Made by a program: the position numbers and the translations under genes
The notes under the pieces: generated by a model
What the model was told of the DNA's origin: nothing
What the model saw: the letters and a program-made list of their open reading frames with translations, nothing else
Databases searched by the model: none
Shown: positions 21,013 through 34,284 of the stretch, piece by piece
How the letters are laid out: each line of letters opens with the position of its first letter
How positions within the stretch are numbered: the first letter of the stretch is position 1
Assembly (NCBI GenBank): GCA_964023275.1
Contig: OZ029916.1
Coordinates: 17,872,150 to 17,936,149 of the forward strand
From: Norana najaformis
Taxonomy: Eukaryota; Annelida; Clitellata; Crassiclitellata; Hormogastridae
Direction of reading: 5' to 3'
DNA length: 64,000 nucleotides

Positions 21013-24000
21013 GCCTACTTTCATGTTTTCAAATATGTGGACATCCGATTTTGTGCATATCATATGCCACTTTCTCACAATCTGTCTTTTCTGACAATCC
21101 TCTGTCTGCATCCAAAAAACTCTTGTTGATTAAAACCGACTTTCTCTCTCTGTTTCCTGTTTGGCGATGCTACATTTTCTGTCACCCATACCATCCAGTT
21201 GTTTAAATGCTCTTCTCTGTATCTTTTAGCACCAACTTGTTTTTCATCTCCATTTGTCTGGCTATTTCAAACAGTTCTTTCATCAGCATTATCATTCGTC
21301 TGTGTTATTAGGTTTCACTTCATGAAGCACTTGTACATAAACTGGATGTCTTGTCAATGGCTGTTCTAGGACTTGAATAATTATTTATTATTTAGTTTTG
21401 AGTTTTATGATGTTTAATATCTTGGTCAGCTGTATCTGTTTCTAGGGTTCTGGAGCCACTGACCAAGTGAGTTGTGTCAAAAACTGGACCTTGATGTGCC
21501 CATGTTTCAGTTTGGCAGTCTGATTTATCACAGTTTAGTTCTAGTTATTTTGTAGATCACTTACACTCGAGACTGTTTCTGTTGCATGCGCTTGTGGTAT
21601 TGGTGTAAACTGATTGGTTGCATTTTTTCAGTACATTGATTTAGTTGGTCAGTTGGTTTCGCCTCTGATTACTGGGAACATGCAGTTTGTTCGTAGAATC
21701 AGAAAAGTTAGAGATAACACTACACAACTGATTTTCCATGATGCATTGATAAATACTACAGCACTGTGCGATGGATAGTAGCTTTATAGCTTTCTGATAC
21801 TCATTGCTGCCGATTGAGTAACTGGGATTGATTCAGTTTCCAGTCTGTTGCAGTTTTCAATCAATTCCAATATACCACTATTAGAACCTGTGTTACACCC
21901 ACTTTTGCTTTCTTCCTGGTCCATCTAATGAGCAAGTGAACATCAGACTAAAAATGTTCGTGCAGTTTCCTAGCATCAAACAAAAGGTGTCTAAATAAAT
22001 GTTGGAATTAAAAAGCACTAGTGAAATTTATTTAATTACCACATGTTGTTTGTAAATTAGTAGTGCAGTCTTTTTTAGCGAGATGAGTCACCGTTTAAAA
22101 ATAAACCTTTATGCTTGAACTAAGCCTATGTGTAGTTTAATGACAGTGTTTGATGTTATTTCTTTCATTGAGTAGATGGATAACTGTAGCACAATTAGTT
22201 TATTTTTTGGCAAATTAACTCCATAATCTCATGTTTTTATTCAAGTAGTGTTTATGTTTTGGAGTCTCTGGTAGCAAAGATGTTCGTAAAAATTGTGCAT
22301 TGTACTTTGCCGTCTGCTACAATTCCGTAGTTCCATAAAGCTTTTCTTTCTACAGACTCACTGTCTTTATTTTCAGTTGAGCTGATGAAATGTTTGTGGT
22401 TTCTGTTTACACTGACGTGCTATTTATGCAATGTTTACACTCTGCATATATTTTTCATGCAGAGTCATTCAGCACTTAGATGTTAGTGTGCTGTGTTGTT
22501 TAGTCTTAAGTGGGTGCGTTTTTCTCTCTCATACCACATTGTGATAAAGTAGCTGTGCCAAGTGATAAGGAGACCATGCACTGTCTCATTTGATTAGACA
22601 GCATATAAAAATAAAGTAGATCTGTGTAAATGAATACTTTCTCTTTCAGCAGTTAGTTCATTTTTTGCATCTCTTAATTGCTGTGTCTTCTGTCCCTGCC
22701 TATGCTGAGTTTGTTTTAAACTATTAGGAAACTTTAACTGAAACAAGACTCGTGATCTCTTTGCCTTTAGCTCTAATTTCATCTGTTTGTTTATAAATAA
22801 AAGTAGTTTGTTACAATTTTTAGCATCCCTATTGGTTAATGGCATTAAATAGTTGAGTATTAAGGTCTTGTTTCCCTTCACTGACCGTCTGAGGGAAGTC
22901 TGCTGATTCCGTGTTGCAAGACCAGTGCTCACCCTGTCAGCTGCTATGTCACATACGTTCATGATTGATATTCACACCAGGAGATTCCAATGGAAATCTG
23001 ATAATGTGAACCTGCTGGATCTTCTAGGACAACTGTTGTCTGTCTTCTTACCATTCAGGATTTTTTACTTATTAACAGTGACCTCAACCTGACAGTTTAA
23101 GCTAGTTTAGTGTAATGCAACGTGCATTTCTGGTTTCCTTTGTTTCTTCTGTTTTTACTTTGCTGTTTGCTTTTAGTGTTTAACTTGTTGTTTGCGATAG
23201 ATACTTTTTCAGTTTAAAGCTATTCATTTTAAGGCTTCGTACTACATGAATGTCTATGAAAATCAAAATCTGACTAAATGCTTGTAACATGCTTTTATTC
23301 CCTGGCAACTCACTTTATGAAGAATTAATATGTTCTTAATTTTTTTTACTTCTCTGGGTATCTGTGAAGAATTAATGTGTTATTGGCAGAAACCTTATTT
23401 CTCTGGGTGGTAATGAAGGATGAATGAATGCTGTCAACTACAAAATGTATAATCAGTGTCTTGTTTTCCATTAATCCTTATTCATCAAGGGACAGAGACA
23501 TAGACGCGACTTTCTGTAGGAGTCATTGATGCACATAATGCCGCAGGATTTGTATCCTCGGACTGAATGGTGAAAGGCCTCACACGCAACTTTACCACGT
23601 AGCGAAAAGAATTGCAAAGCTGAGGTGGTGCTTGGACGATTGCTGGCTGCAATTAAAGACACTGGAATTTCGATCAATCACTGACTCAGGGCCGATGTGT
23701 AACAATGGATAAGCACAGCCTCTCTGGCTTATTCAGATGTTTTTGTCTGTTTTGACCTCAGACTCAGCATTCAGCCAGCTGATGTGGTGCAACTGACAAG
23801 AAGACTATTTTGTTATTTCTGTAGTCTTAATACCCTGAGTTTGGTTCAGCTAGATGAACCTGGTCCCTGATGCAGTAGTTGCTGTCTTGTGGAAAAAGAA
23901 GTATGACCCGTGTTTTGTTCAGTGGGCAAAACTCTGGATTTGTGCAGCTGTTGCATTATTGGGCGCTTGGAGCCATCAGCCAACTGATAGTCTGTCAGAT

Positions 24001-26901
24001 TATTTGTTATGCATTGATCCATCTTTTGATGGATGACCAATCTCTCTGATAGAAAGATGTAATGGATACAGGTCCCTTTTGTTCCATTTATTCTGTTTAG
24101 AACCGTGGATGAGTTTAGATGTGGTGTTGACTATTCATTTACAGTGGGTTGTTTCAAGATCCAAGAATAGTTGTTGGTGAAATTATTTCAATATTTCATT
24201 CAGATTGGTTTTATTAGGGGTTGTTGACTTTGAAAGATTATCATTATGGTTGTGCAAAAATTTTCCTATTACTGCTTCAAAATTCTTTTGGGACAAGTTT
24301 CACTTGTGATTTCTAATGTTCTTAATATGGTAGCTTAGCATTTTTACCATATAAAATAGAATTATATGTGGTGGCCTTTGGACTGTTTAAATTTTTATGC
24401 CTTGATTGTGAAAGTAAGCAAGAGAGTTGGAATATCATAGAAATTTGAAAAGTTTCTGCTAAATTTCTGCTAATGGGGTGCTAGAAATGAATGGACTGGA
24501 GAGAAAAAGAGTTCTGTTAGAACATGTTAGAAATGTTATGAAACAATTTTCCGAGGTTGCAAGGTTTCATGAGGTAAGGTTTTAGAGCCCAATGGAATAG
24601 TCTTGAAATGGAGAGCACTTACAGTTTGATCCATTATGTTACCTTTCCTTGTGGCACCAACATGATCCATGATCTCTTAGGACAGTATAGGTAATGTAAT
24701 GTAATATAATGCAATGTAATGTAATTATGACAATTTGTATAGCAAAATTAATGATTTCAGATTGAATTTAAGTTTAGTTTATTGCATTTAGATCTGTCAG
24801 ATAACCACATGTGCGGCGCAGTTGTGAGGTAATTAGAAGGCCTATATTAAGTGTTTTCATACATACATACATACAGTACATGGATACATACATATCAGGT
24901 TGTTTACTCACTGACTTGAACTAAATTCTACTGCTCTGTGACAGAGAAAAACATATTAAGAATTGTCAGGTCTTGATAAATAGCACTTTCCTCAAAAGGT
25001 TAGCATCGTCAAAGACAAACAATAATCTGACTGCTTTGACTCACCCTGGATGACACTGAAATATAATTTTGCAAAAATAATTGCAGGTTATTGCAGTGTT
25101 ACAAATGCCATGATGCACATACATATGCACACCTGCATGCACGCCTGAACATCATCATCTGCAGAATTTTCTAGTGTTTCTGTGGAATAGTCTTGTTTCT
25201 GCTGACTGATATTTACCATGGATTGTTATTCCAAAAGATGTTTTCAGTGAGAATTCAACAGTGTGCATTAGTTAGCTTAAATGTGAAATGGAAAGTAACA
25301 TTTTGGTATTAATTAATACCAAATTAATTAAATAATTGGTATTAATTAATGAAGCAATTACTGGAGCCTGTCTGTAGCAGTGGCCTTTGATGTTGCATTT
25401 CTGGTAAGGATAAGATGACCGACGAGGTGGGTCTTTGATGATTGAGCAGATTAATAATATCATTTTGTTGCATTGAAAGTCCTCTAGCATTTTTTAGTTT
25501 AGATAAGACACTGTGCATTATTTCTGTGCATCTTCACTCAAAGTTGCCTTAAGAAAGAATGTCCTTGGACTGATGGTTCTTCCAGTTGAAATGCAAATAT
25601 CCAAAAATAGGAACACATTTCACAGAGGTTGCTTGTTCAACATTGAATATATGGTCACGTGACACTACGACGGTCCAGTAAAGGTGTTCAAGTAACACTT
25701 CTGCCACTGTGTCTACTGTCCAATGCAGCTTATTATGTGAATTTTCAACTTGGCATAATTTTCGTGATCATTTGTCAAGTACAACTGATTGCATGGCCGC
25801 TGCTTGTTCTCTGTGCATTAGACCTCTTTGCTTCGAGATTTGATTTGTGTACATACTCATGGTGTTGTCAGTTTGAAGTGTATTCTGTCAGTGCTATTCA
25901 TTCAGTCAATCACATATGTTCTCTCAGGCCAAAGTGTTCTCACAAACCTAAGTGCTATGTCAACCCAAGTGTTATATCTTTCCAGAATGTCATCTCTGAA
26001 TATTTTATCAATCTTGCATTCTGCCAAGTTTAGAGTTTATAGCTACAGTCGAGTCAATCTGTTGCTCTAAGGGTCTGTTCTGTTTTCTGCTGCACAGTCA
26101 TTATTATTAATCATAAGGACAGAACTTATTAGCTTTTGTATGACATGACTTCTTTTATTGTTCAAACCCTGATTTTTGAAACAGAATTTCTATGGCACCA
26201 CTTTCTGCCTAATATCAATTAAGAATGAACAAATATGTGAGTATAATTTTTGTAGTTACTAGATAAATTTCATGGGTATCTATAGCATATTAATTGCTTG
26301 CAGAATGTGGCAAGTCTGCATTTTTTGGCATGGCAGAGCGTATAGCCATAAGTAAGTAAGTAAATAATGCATTTGTTAATACGTCATATGTCCGTCAGCT
26401 GAGTAAGGGATCATAGGTGAGGAATCATAGCCAAAATTAAAATATGCTTCTGTATAATATCACTTTCACAGATGCATATTGTTTATATCTAATCTAATCT
26501 CTGTGCCTAATTATTTATCAGGCAAAGAAATTTGATTAGATTAAATTAGAAGAGTTGATCCTTTCACATATTAAATATTGAGCTTATTTTTATCTGATAT
26601 TGCCACGGCAATAAAAAATGAGTGTTAAGCTTATTGAATTCAGTTCGTGTAATTGTTTGGTCATCCAAAAAGAAGTCTGCCCAAGGATTTCATCATTGAG
26701 TAGGCAGCTGTTTGCCTGTTTAAAATTCCCCTCCCTATCGGCAACTGGAGACAGCTGTTCAGAGGAAGTGGGTTGGTAGCAGGTGGCATATTGGAAAGCT
26801 TCCTTACCTTGACTTTACCTGTGAAACAGCTTGCCTGCTATTTAACTGCTCATTTGCACCCTCCATCTTGTTTCCTAGGCAACACATTTACATTCCTTTT
26901 A

Positions 26902-26920
26902 TGTGTGTGTGTGTGTGTGT
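26902..26920. repeat. (TG)n microsatellite
   Basis: Perfect GT run of about 19 bases. Confidence 0.9.
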
Positions 26921-28916
26921 GGCTGGGAGAGTATTTGGCAAAGGCACTGATTGAGCATACGAGTTAAGTGCATGCTTTAAAGAAACTTCAACGTGGTAGG
27001 TTTTGTTCCTCAGGTTTAAAAAGGCAAAGTGTGGTTAGGCTTTGCTGCAGTTATCTTCTTAATGTTTAATCCTAGCTCAGTCATTATTTCCTGTGTTCAG
27101 TAATTATGAATCTTCTATTAATACTATTTCAGTTGTATTGTATTGTATTATCAGATAATCTTATACTGAAAATGAATTCATATTTTTACAGTCGCATTAA
27201 CACGGTTTATTTATTCACTTATATTTTGATTTTGGCTGTCAGCCATCTCAGCTCCATATTAAACTGGAGTCAACCGTAGTGGCATTTAAAACTATTCATT
27301 AAATATTCCGCAATCTTCACTGAATGATAACTGGCTAGGAGAAATGCAATTCAACTTTAAGTGATATTTCTTAATGAAAAATTGCAGCAATGTATGTAAA
27401 GTAAATTGATAATAACAGGTGTTTTGACATTTTTAAAAATCCTATCCTGACTTTTCTTCTACTAGTAGATGTAAGGTCTGTGGTCAAGACTATGAATGGC
27501 AAGTTTCAGCATCAGCATATGCAGCAAAAATTGATGTATTGATGAATAGCCGCATACTAGTCTTGCTGTATGAAATTTGTTTTGATTGTCAGAGTTCTTT
27601 GAAATATGACTCAAAAGTATGAAGAGCATTATGCCAAGTGATGCAACTTGCTGACAGTCTGGCTATAAATTAACAATCTAACCTTTATCACTACGTCCAC
27701 CTCCTAGTGAAAGTGGCTATTCATGGCTAGCTGTGTAAATGTAAGAACCGTTGTCCAATCCCTGGATAGGTTTTATGGCAGTATATCAGCTTAATTATTG
27801 ACATAGAAGCAACTGCACTCTGCTGAGAAAATGCCTTGGCAGATTTTAGTTGTAGATATATGCAGTGAATGCAATCTTAGATTATCTTACATTATATATG
27901 ATAGTACGTTTTTGTAATGGTAATTTAACTGTATTTATATAAATTTTTACAGAAAAAGTACTGCTGAGAGGCCAAAACCGCTTGTAACCTTTGAGGTTAT
28001 TCAAAGCACAGAAGAATATATTTAGTGACCTTGTTTATCTGTCAGAATTTGTTGATGTGAGAAAGCAAGTTGTGTTAATGTTTCAGTTTATGAGGCACAC
28101 ACTTGCACTTGACTATATGTACTTGCTTACTCACTATGATGATGCAGAAACATACGTATACGTGGATACATAAACACTGTCATAAACAGAAAGACAAACA
28201 CACACATCACGCACTCACTCACCCTGAGGAGATTCCAGTAACGTGCTGACTTCAGACCACATTTCATCACTGATGATGATGCAGGTTTCTTGAAGGATTT
28301 GATTGCAGGAAATGGCTTTTTATACTATTCATGATAATTGAAAATCTTGAATTTTGATTGTACTTAACTGCAAGAGATGAGTAGGACAATGTTCATTTCA
28401 TGCTGCATTTACGACTATAGCCATGAGGTCTGTGGGAGGAAAACCTGGCAGTGTTTCTTGTGCTGCAGTTGTAAACACTGATTAAAGGTGTGGTTGGGAT
28501 TAGTAAAAGGCATATGAAACGCTGACCCATGATGCCCCATAGTGGAAAGAAGATGATGGCTTCTGACTCTTAGTATACACGATCATGACCTTGTTGAATC
28601 TAGGAATCACAAGCCTCTCATTAATGACTTCCAGCTGTAAAAGAACATGTAGCTTTTGGTTCCCAGGAATTGCAGCTGTATTATTGAGAAGCATTTGAGT
28701 ATTGGCCTTTGGTATACTGTAGCAGAAGATAAAAGTTTTCCTGGATATAGCTTTCTGACTTGTATGTATCATTTCCTCTGATGCAGTATGCCATGGGGAA
28801 GCCCATATAGTTGACAGCCGTGACTTACTAAAGACCTTAGAAAGTGTGGAAAGCATTTTCTGAGACATGACAAATCAGATGATAATGCCTCAGCTGCTGA
28901 AGAGGGATAAATGATA

Positions 28917-29046
28917 AATAATTTGCAACTTCTAATGTGCCGGTGTCTAATGCACAAGGCATCAACCGATGGCACACCAAAACCAAGCCACAATCCAGAA
29001 GGTCAGTCTGCACGACAGAGAGGCAGCCTATGGTGGATAAGCAAAA
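28917..29046 (-). repeat. LINE 3' UTR repeat, family G, copy 1
   Basis: AACTTCTAATGTGCCGGTGTC...GTCTAATGCACAAGGCATCAACC...CTATGGTGGATAAGC is shared with 60826-60955, where it is joined to a LINE C-terminus on the minus strand. Confidence 0.65.
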
Positions 29047-29526
29047 TGTTAGGACATTTGCTTTGCCAAGCATGGATTAAAACTGTTACCTTAGACAAAA
29101 TTAATATTCCCTTGTATATTTATGGAAAACTCAAATTTACCATATTTTCATATATGCCCTGTATCATATTACATTAGATTACTAGGGTGTCTAATCATTC
29201 TGTCAGACGGCTGCCACCTTTGGAATAATAACATCCATCACAAGAAAGTTGAAGAAATTTATTTCAGACTTATTGTTTTTTTGCATTATTTTGATGAGTT
29301 ATATTGTTTAATGGTTTGATGTCACCAATTTTAAATGGTTACAGTTGTTTTTAGTTAGTAATTCTATTAAGATGTCTAATTGTTTAATGTGATATTGATA
29401 TCTTAAGTGAGATGCTTTGGAGTTAAGAAACCATCCACTTTCAAGCATTACGTTACGGTGCTGTACTTTCTTAGTCTGTATCGTAGATCTTATGTTATCT
29501 GTAACCAATTCTGTCTGAAATTACAG

Positions 29527-29584
29527 GGAACACGTGGATCCAGTGAAGTTGTAATCCTGACTGTTCATGACCTTGGATGTGACC
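29527..29584 (+). CDS. NDRG: NDRG-like gene, coding exon 3
   Basis: The exon follows the acceptor CTGAAATTACAG and ends at the donor GACC|GTGAGT. It encodes GTRGSSEVVILTVHDLGCD plus the first base of the next codon. ILTVHDLG corresponds to the ILTYHDIG block, the most recognisable N-terminal signature of the NDRG family (the beta-strand and oxyanion-side turn of the hydrolase fold). The entry phase (0) and exit phase (1) fit exons 2 and 4. Both splice sites are good, and the exon stands out from the AT-rich, CpG-poor DNA around it. Confidence 0.88.
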
Positions 29585-30481
29585 GTGAGTAGCTATGCTT
29601 TTACTCAATCCTTTTTATCTCTGCATTTATTTTGTGCATGTTTTAGATGCTAATTTCAAGAATCTTTTCTGAGAATGTTGGGAGTCATTTCTGTTTCAAG
29701 TCTAGAGTGTTGTAGAGGTAACTTCTTTAACTGTCTCTGTGGAAACTGCTCAGAAAGTGGAGTACTTTTCCTATGGTTTAATGGATTATTTTGCTGAAAT
29801 GCAAACATGATCACAACAATTCAAGGAAGAGATACCGTTTATATGTCATGGATTTGTAAGACCATCTGGTGCATGACCTGATTCTCAAGTGATTCCTAGA
29901 GTACTGGATTTCAGTCCTTGACCTCGGTGAATTTGCCAGATATCGCTGGTTTGAAAAAGAAAAACTGTATTGACTAATGTGCAAAAATTCGATGGCTTAA
30001 TCATGGGTGCTGCCAAACTTAGAAACAATGTGGGACTTAGGTAGTCTTTTGCAGACAGTCATTCCCAATTATGAGAGTTGAGCCATATGTCATTTTTACG
30101 ATCATACTGTATACACTTTCTGAAACATTCTTCCATTGGAAAGCTGTTTCTTCTGTTCCATAGGGACAAAATACAGTTTTTACCCGTTTTTTTAATTGTG
30201 CCTTTATCTCTCTGTCCAACAGCCATCAGGATAGTGTTTTTGAGAGAGACTTTTAAAAGCACTATGTACGTAAATGACGAGTTACATTTTGTAGTCCATC
30301 CTGTCAGTTAAGATTTACTTCTTAGCCATTTTGTTCAACATGAGAAAAATACTCGATCGCATGACCAGTTTAAAGAATTCTAGGCTCATGATGTGAGACT
30401 GAACTGTACCTTGAATACTGGGTGAAGTAATGAAGACCATGACTGCAGTTGGCAGTGAATGTCAGTACAGTTATACCGACT

Positions 30482-30606
30482 CCAACAGCAACGTCATATA
30501 TAGGATATATGAAGCCCGTATGGGACCGTGTGTAGGACATAAGAAGCCTATATGGGAATATTGTCATATGGGCTTTCATATGTTGTACATATGACGTTGC
30601 TGTTGG
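30482..30606. mobile_element. MITE-like element with long terminal inverted repeats
   Basis: The left end CCAACAGCAACGTCATAT (30482-30499) and right end ATATGACGTTGCTGTTGG (30589-30606) are exact inverted repeats. With a few mismatches the pairing continues inward (ATATGAAGCCCGTATGGG against CATATGGGCTTTCATAT) to about 45 bases each side. The whole 125 bp could fold into one hairpin. No clear target duplication was seen, so the superfamily is open. Confidence 0.7.
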
Positions 30607-31659
30607 GGCTCGAACCTAGGGAACAGCACCAAAGGTGGCAGTACTCATGTGTAATCCAGAAGTAAGGAGGAAGCGAAACAAAATGTTTAGCCATGGCTTG
30701 AATTCTGTATAGCAGCACTTGAATGGGAAATTCAACAGATGCTTTTTGTAACTGCTCTTCAGGAGAAAAGCTATTCATACCCATTGCTTTTTAGCCAGCA
30801 AGCTCTGTTGCCAGCTAAAGCAATTCAATGTAGACAACGTTGCTTTATGAACAGATGTATCTCACTTCAGTGCTCTTATACCGAGTCCGAAAAGATGACT
30901 AGTTGCCATGACAAGGGTGATAAAGGCCTTCTGTCTGATGGCAAATTCTGGCTAAGATAATAAATTATTAATGACGTCCTGTAAAAATGTATTATATCAA
31001 AGATTATAACATGTTTTTTTTACTTTAGGACAGTAGAAATTGTTAAAATGTTTAAAATCAGGCTGATAAGTTAATATTAGACAATCTATTTATGATGACT
31101 TGTTAGTAATAACCTTGGGGTCAACAGAGACTTCTGTCTCTGCAGCTGCAGCAGGCAGGGTTCATGCCTGTTTCTGCACAAGCTCATGCTAGGAGCACTT
31201 CTAAGTGGTTTTGTTTTTATTACACATGCTATATACCACAACTATCTGCAGTGTTACTGTTGTGATGATAATGTGTCAGTGATTGTTACATGTTAAGAAT
31301 GGATAATGGTATTGCATGTACAAGGTGATTACATGGTTTCAAACCCTGAAAGTTAGTCTTTTTGTGTTGCCAGAGTTTGTATCCTAGTGTCAAGCATGCA
31401 ACTGAAAAGTATTGAATGACAGTTGTTATCTTTACATTTTAGCCTTACACTGTAATTGTAAACTATAAATTTATTCTCTGTCCAAAAGCAAAGTCATGAG
31501 AATTGGCTTAGTCTCAAGCTCTTAATGGAAACAGAAGTGGTGAGGAATGTAGGGTCGAGGCCAAGGTTCCAAGTCAAAATTCAAAGCCAAAACATGAAAC
31601 AGGTAGACACGCAGACAGGCAGATGGCTGAGGCAAATGATATTTGGAATTAATCCAAAC

Positions 31660-31860
31660 AGAAAGATCACCGGAGATTTTGGGATTGAAGTTTTTGAAAA
31701 GTACTGTTTTCAGGTTTTAAAGAAAGGTCTGCAAAGCAGAGTTGGTGAGCAGTGGCATGGGTCAGATAGGTAGTTCTGGCAGGATTTTGTTCCAGAGAAG
31801 TGGAGCAGCTTGAGCTATTGTGAAGAAGTGATTGGAGGGTGAATTTGTGAGGGGAGAGAT
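31660..31860 (-). pseudogene. LINE RT C-terminus relic
   Basis: Broken minus frames read AAPLLWNKILPELPI...LKTVLFK (consensus AP-LWN-LP--LR...LKT-LF). Short and degraded. Confidence 0.4.
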
Positions 31861-32222
31861 GTGTATTTGATACTAGCAGATGTAGATACTATTAGATGCT
31901 TCACTCGCTTGCAGAGAAGAAGAAAAAGAAGAGCAAATATATTTAAACTAACTCCAAGTGGCAGCCATGGGTATGAATTGTCAGGAACTTCATTTTTCTT
32001 GGGTTTTGCATGTGAGGGTGGATGGCCAGCCCTCTTCTTCACCACCTGTTATTCCACCAACACAACAGTTTATGATCAATGTACACATTTTATAGCAGAG
32101 TTTACTAATAAGGGGTGCATGCCAGGTCAAGGCCAGGTCAAGGAGAAAGTTCAAATTTGATCCTCAACCTCTGCACACTACCTTACCTAGCCATATATCA
32201 AATGGCAGTGTTGTTTTTTCAG

Positions 32223-32340
32223 ATACAATGTACCTGGAGTTTGTTGAGCATCCCAAGTTGGCTCCCGTAAGGAACCGTACTGTCTGGGTTCATGTGGATG
32301 TGCCAGGTCAAGGCCAGGATGCTCCGGATCTACCAGCTGA
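32223..32340 (+). CDS. NDRG: NDRG-like gene, coding exon 4
   Basis: The acceptor is TTGTTTTTTCAG at the end of a strong pyrimidine tract, and the donor is GCTGA|GTGAGT. With the C carried from exon 3 the first codon is CAT (His), completing the family motif ending in an Asn or Asp followed by His. The exon encodes about 39 residues including EFVEHPKLAPV, RTVWVHVDVPGQGQDAPDLP and then Ala. HVDVPGQ-x-x-A-x-x-LP is the family's HVDAPGQ...FP block, which forms the loop after the second core strand. The exon ends in phase 2 (GA), and the next exon supplies C to make Asp. This is one of the two strongest exon calls in the window. Confidence 0.92.
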
Positions 32341-33557
32341 GTGAGTACTCTTTATTTGCTGCTAAGATTTATTTCTTAAACTCTTTCTGATTCTAGAACA
32401 CTCTAACTCGCTTAATACATTCCAGCTGGGAAAATTAATTAACTCTTGTATATTTATATTCCCATCAGCAGGAATTAGTTAAAAAATCTATGATGAATCT
32501 TTTTCATGAGAAGTACCTAATAAATCATCTAGGTCACCTCTGTGCTACCATTCAACAATCTTATGTGTACTATCATTTGATACCTCTGTCTTTCTGATGT
32601 GGTAAAATTTTAAACCATCAACACATGATCTTATGTGACCTTATATCCGTTCTCAGTTGAAGGATTTATCCCTGCAGGTGGATGATTAAAAGTACAGCAA
32701 GTCGTCAGATGTTGGATCATTTTTGTCTGATGCATAAATCTATGGTTTTGCTTTTTGTGTTCATTGGCGTTTGATGCGACCAACTGTTCGTCGACATTTG
32801 AAATAAGATTCATTGTGACTCTGAAACCAGCTGTTTATGAATACACTGAAAAGCAGCCGTTTTCAGCCGATTATTTTTAAGCCGACTTGCCTGCCATAGG
32901 TTTTCCTGTGCTGCCATTCAGAGTGCCACATTTGTAAAATATGCTACAACTCACTGCCCACAAGAGAAATGTTACTGTAAATGTAGTAAATGTATATGTT
33001 TTTCTATAGCAACCAAATGGGCTTGACCCTGCTCATTTTTCAATGAATTTGTTGGGTGAGGTCCTTCATCTCCACTGTTTCATGATATTGTTTTTTCTTT
33101 ACAACGCTGAAGTGAACTTAATATTTGCCAATTGAATTTAGTGCTAAAACATAAAGCAAGGTTAATGACTAAGTTGAAAAATAAAAAAGTTTGAAAGTTT
33201 GATCAGTTAAGCTGACAGGAATCTGTATGTTAGGCCACTAACCCTCACCTAGGCCTCAAGCCAAATGTGGTGGTCTATGCCTGGTGAGGTCTAGTCTTGG
33301 CCTTTGCCTAGTGGATTCTGGCCTCAGATTCCAACTCTTGGCCACCCTTTTGGGGCCAGGCATTTTGTGTTGCGTTGTTCTGTTGTTAACTAACATGTTA
33401 AGTTATAGTTTTAGTCTAGAGCTGTACAGACTGTGTAGGCACAAGGGAAGGAGACAAAATGCCACCAAAAAATGGGGTGAAGGGGAGGGAGGATACTGAA
33501 GCATCAATAGGTGCAGCACAAAACAGAATCCCCAACATCAGAGGTCTTTTTTACTAG

Positions 33558-34284
33558 CAACTATGCAAATATACGACCCATGCTACCAGCTTGCCAACTC
33601 TGCTACTCTGCACATTTCTGTGCAGGCCTTTCATTCAAAACTGAAACAGTACTTTTTCTAAAATCTTATCTTGATTCCATCCTGTTCTCCTTATCTCTCT
33701 TGCTTCTTCAATTCCAAACACCAAATGGTTTTTAAATGCTTTTAATTTGTGTAGCCTGACTGTTTGTCATCTATTCAGAATACATGAAATATTTGTTTAA
33801 AATAAGATGGGTGAGCTCAGATAAATAAAGGTTTTCAGTGTTTACCACTGTGACAGTGTGTGCAGTAAATATAGGACGGACAATTTTGCTTTTCTGACAG
33901 AGATTATAAACCTCTTTATGTAGCATTACTTCTGAATTCCTGCATTCAGCCATAATTCTGTTCATAAACATTGTCACAACAAATTTCTGAGTCCATTCTA
34001 TGCCCATACGATTTACGAAATATTGTTCACCGAAGTGTGGTGTTTGTTTATAGTCACTGTGGAGATGAGAGATTAAGAAGCATGTTGATGGTTGGTTCTG
34101 TGAGAAATGTCCACAATAAGTCCAGGTTTCTTTTGCCAATATGTGACTTCTGTTGAGATAATCCATCTTACTTATTCTTTCTAATGCCAGTCACCTGTTC
34201 AGGGGTTTTGAATGAAAGGCCTCGGCAGAAATGTACAGAGTAGCAGAGTTGGCAAGCTGGTAGCGTGGGTCGTATATATATAGT
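33558..34284. mobile_element. DNA-transposon-like element with ~83-bp terminal inverted repeats
   Basis: 33558-33642 and the reverse complement of 34199-34284 match over about 83 bases with few differences (shared core ACGACCCAYGCTACCAGCTT, then GCCAACTCTGCTACTCTG and GGCCTTTCATTCAAAAC). The interior of about 555 bp holds a 131-codon minus-strand open frame (34166-33771) that I cannot assign to a transposase family; it may be a fragment or chance. Target duplications were not resolved. Confidence 0.75.

Larger units (their letters stand above)
13153..29526 (+). other. Intron 2 of the NDRG-like gene (16.4 kb)
   Basis: This is CpG-poor, TG/CA-rich DNA. It holds a 17-bp minisatellite (15345-15524), GAT and GGA microsatellites (15889-16100), a TATACA tract (18127-18230), an L2/CR1-like LINE (19879-20572), an ACAT tract (20934-21012), a short TG repeat (26902-26920) and a LINE tail repeat (28917-29046). 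In 13250-15340, 16100-18120, 18240-19870, 21020-26900 and 26930-28910 I see nothing beyond scattered short simple repeats, among them a 16-bp palindrome at 25305-25320. The small open frames in these stretches have neither family signatures nor convincing splice context. Confidence 0.7.
29585..32222 (+). other. Intron 3 of the NDRG-like gene (2.6 kb)
   Basis: The intron runs from GTGAGT to a TTGTTTTTTCAG acceptor. It contains a 125-bp inverted-repeat element (30482-30606) and a minus-strand LINE C-terminus relic (about 31660-31860). Nothing else is recognisable. Confidence 0.85.

Noticed and set aside
27960..28030. Possible extra exon (RKSTAERPKPLVTFEVIQS) after a TTTTTACAG acceptor
   Set aside because: No good donor before the stop and no NDRG similarity; exons 2 and 3 already join at a conserved family position.
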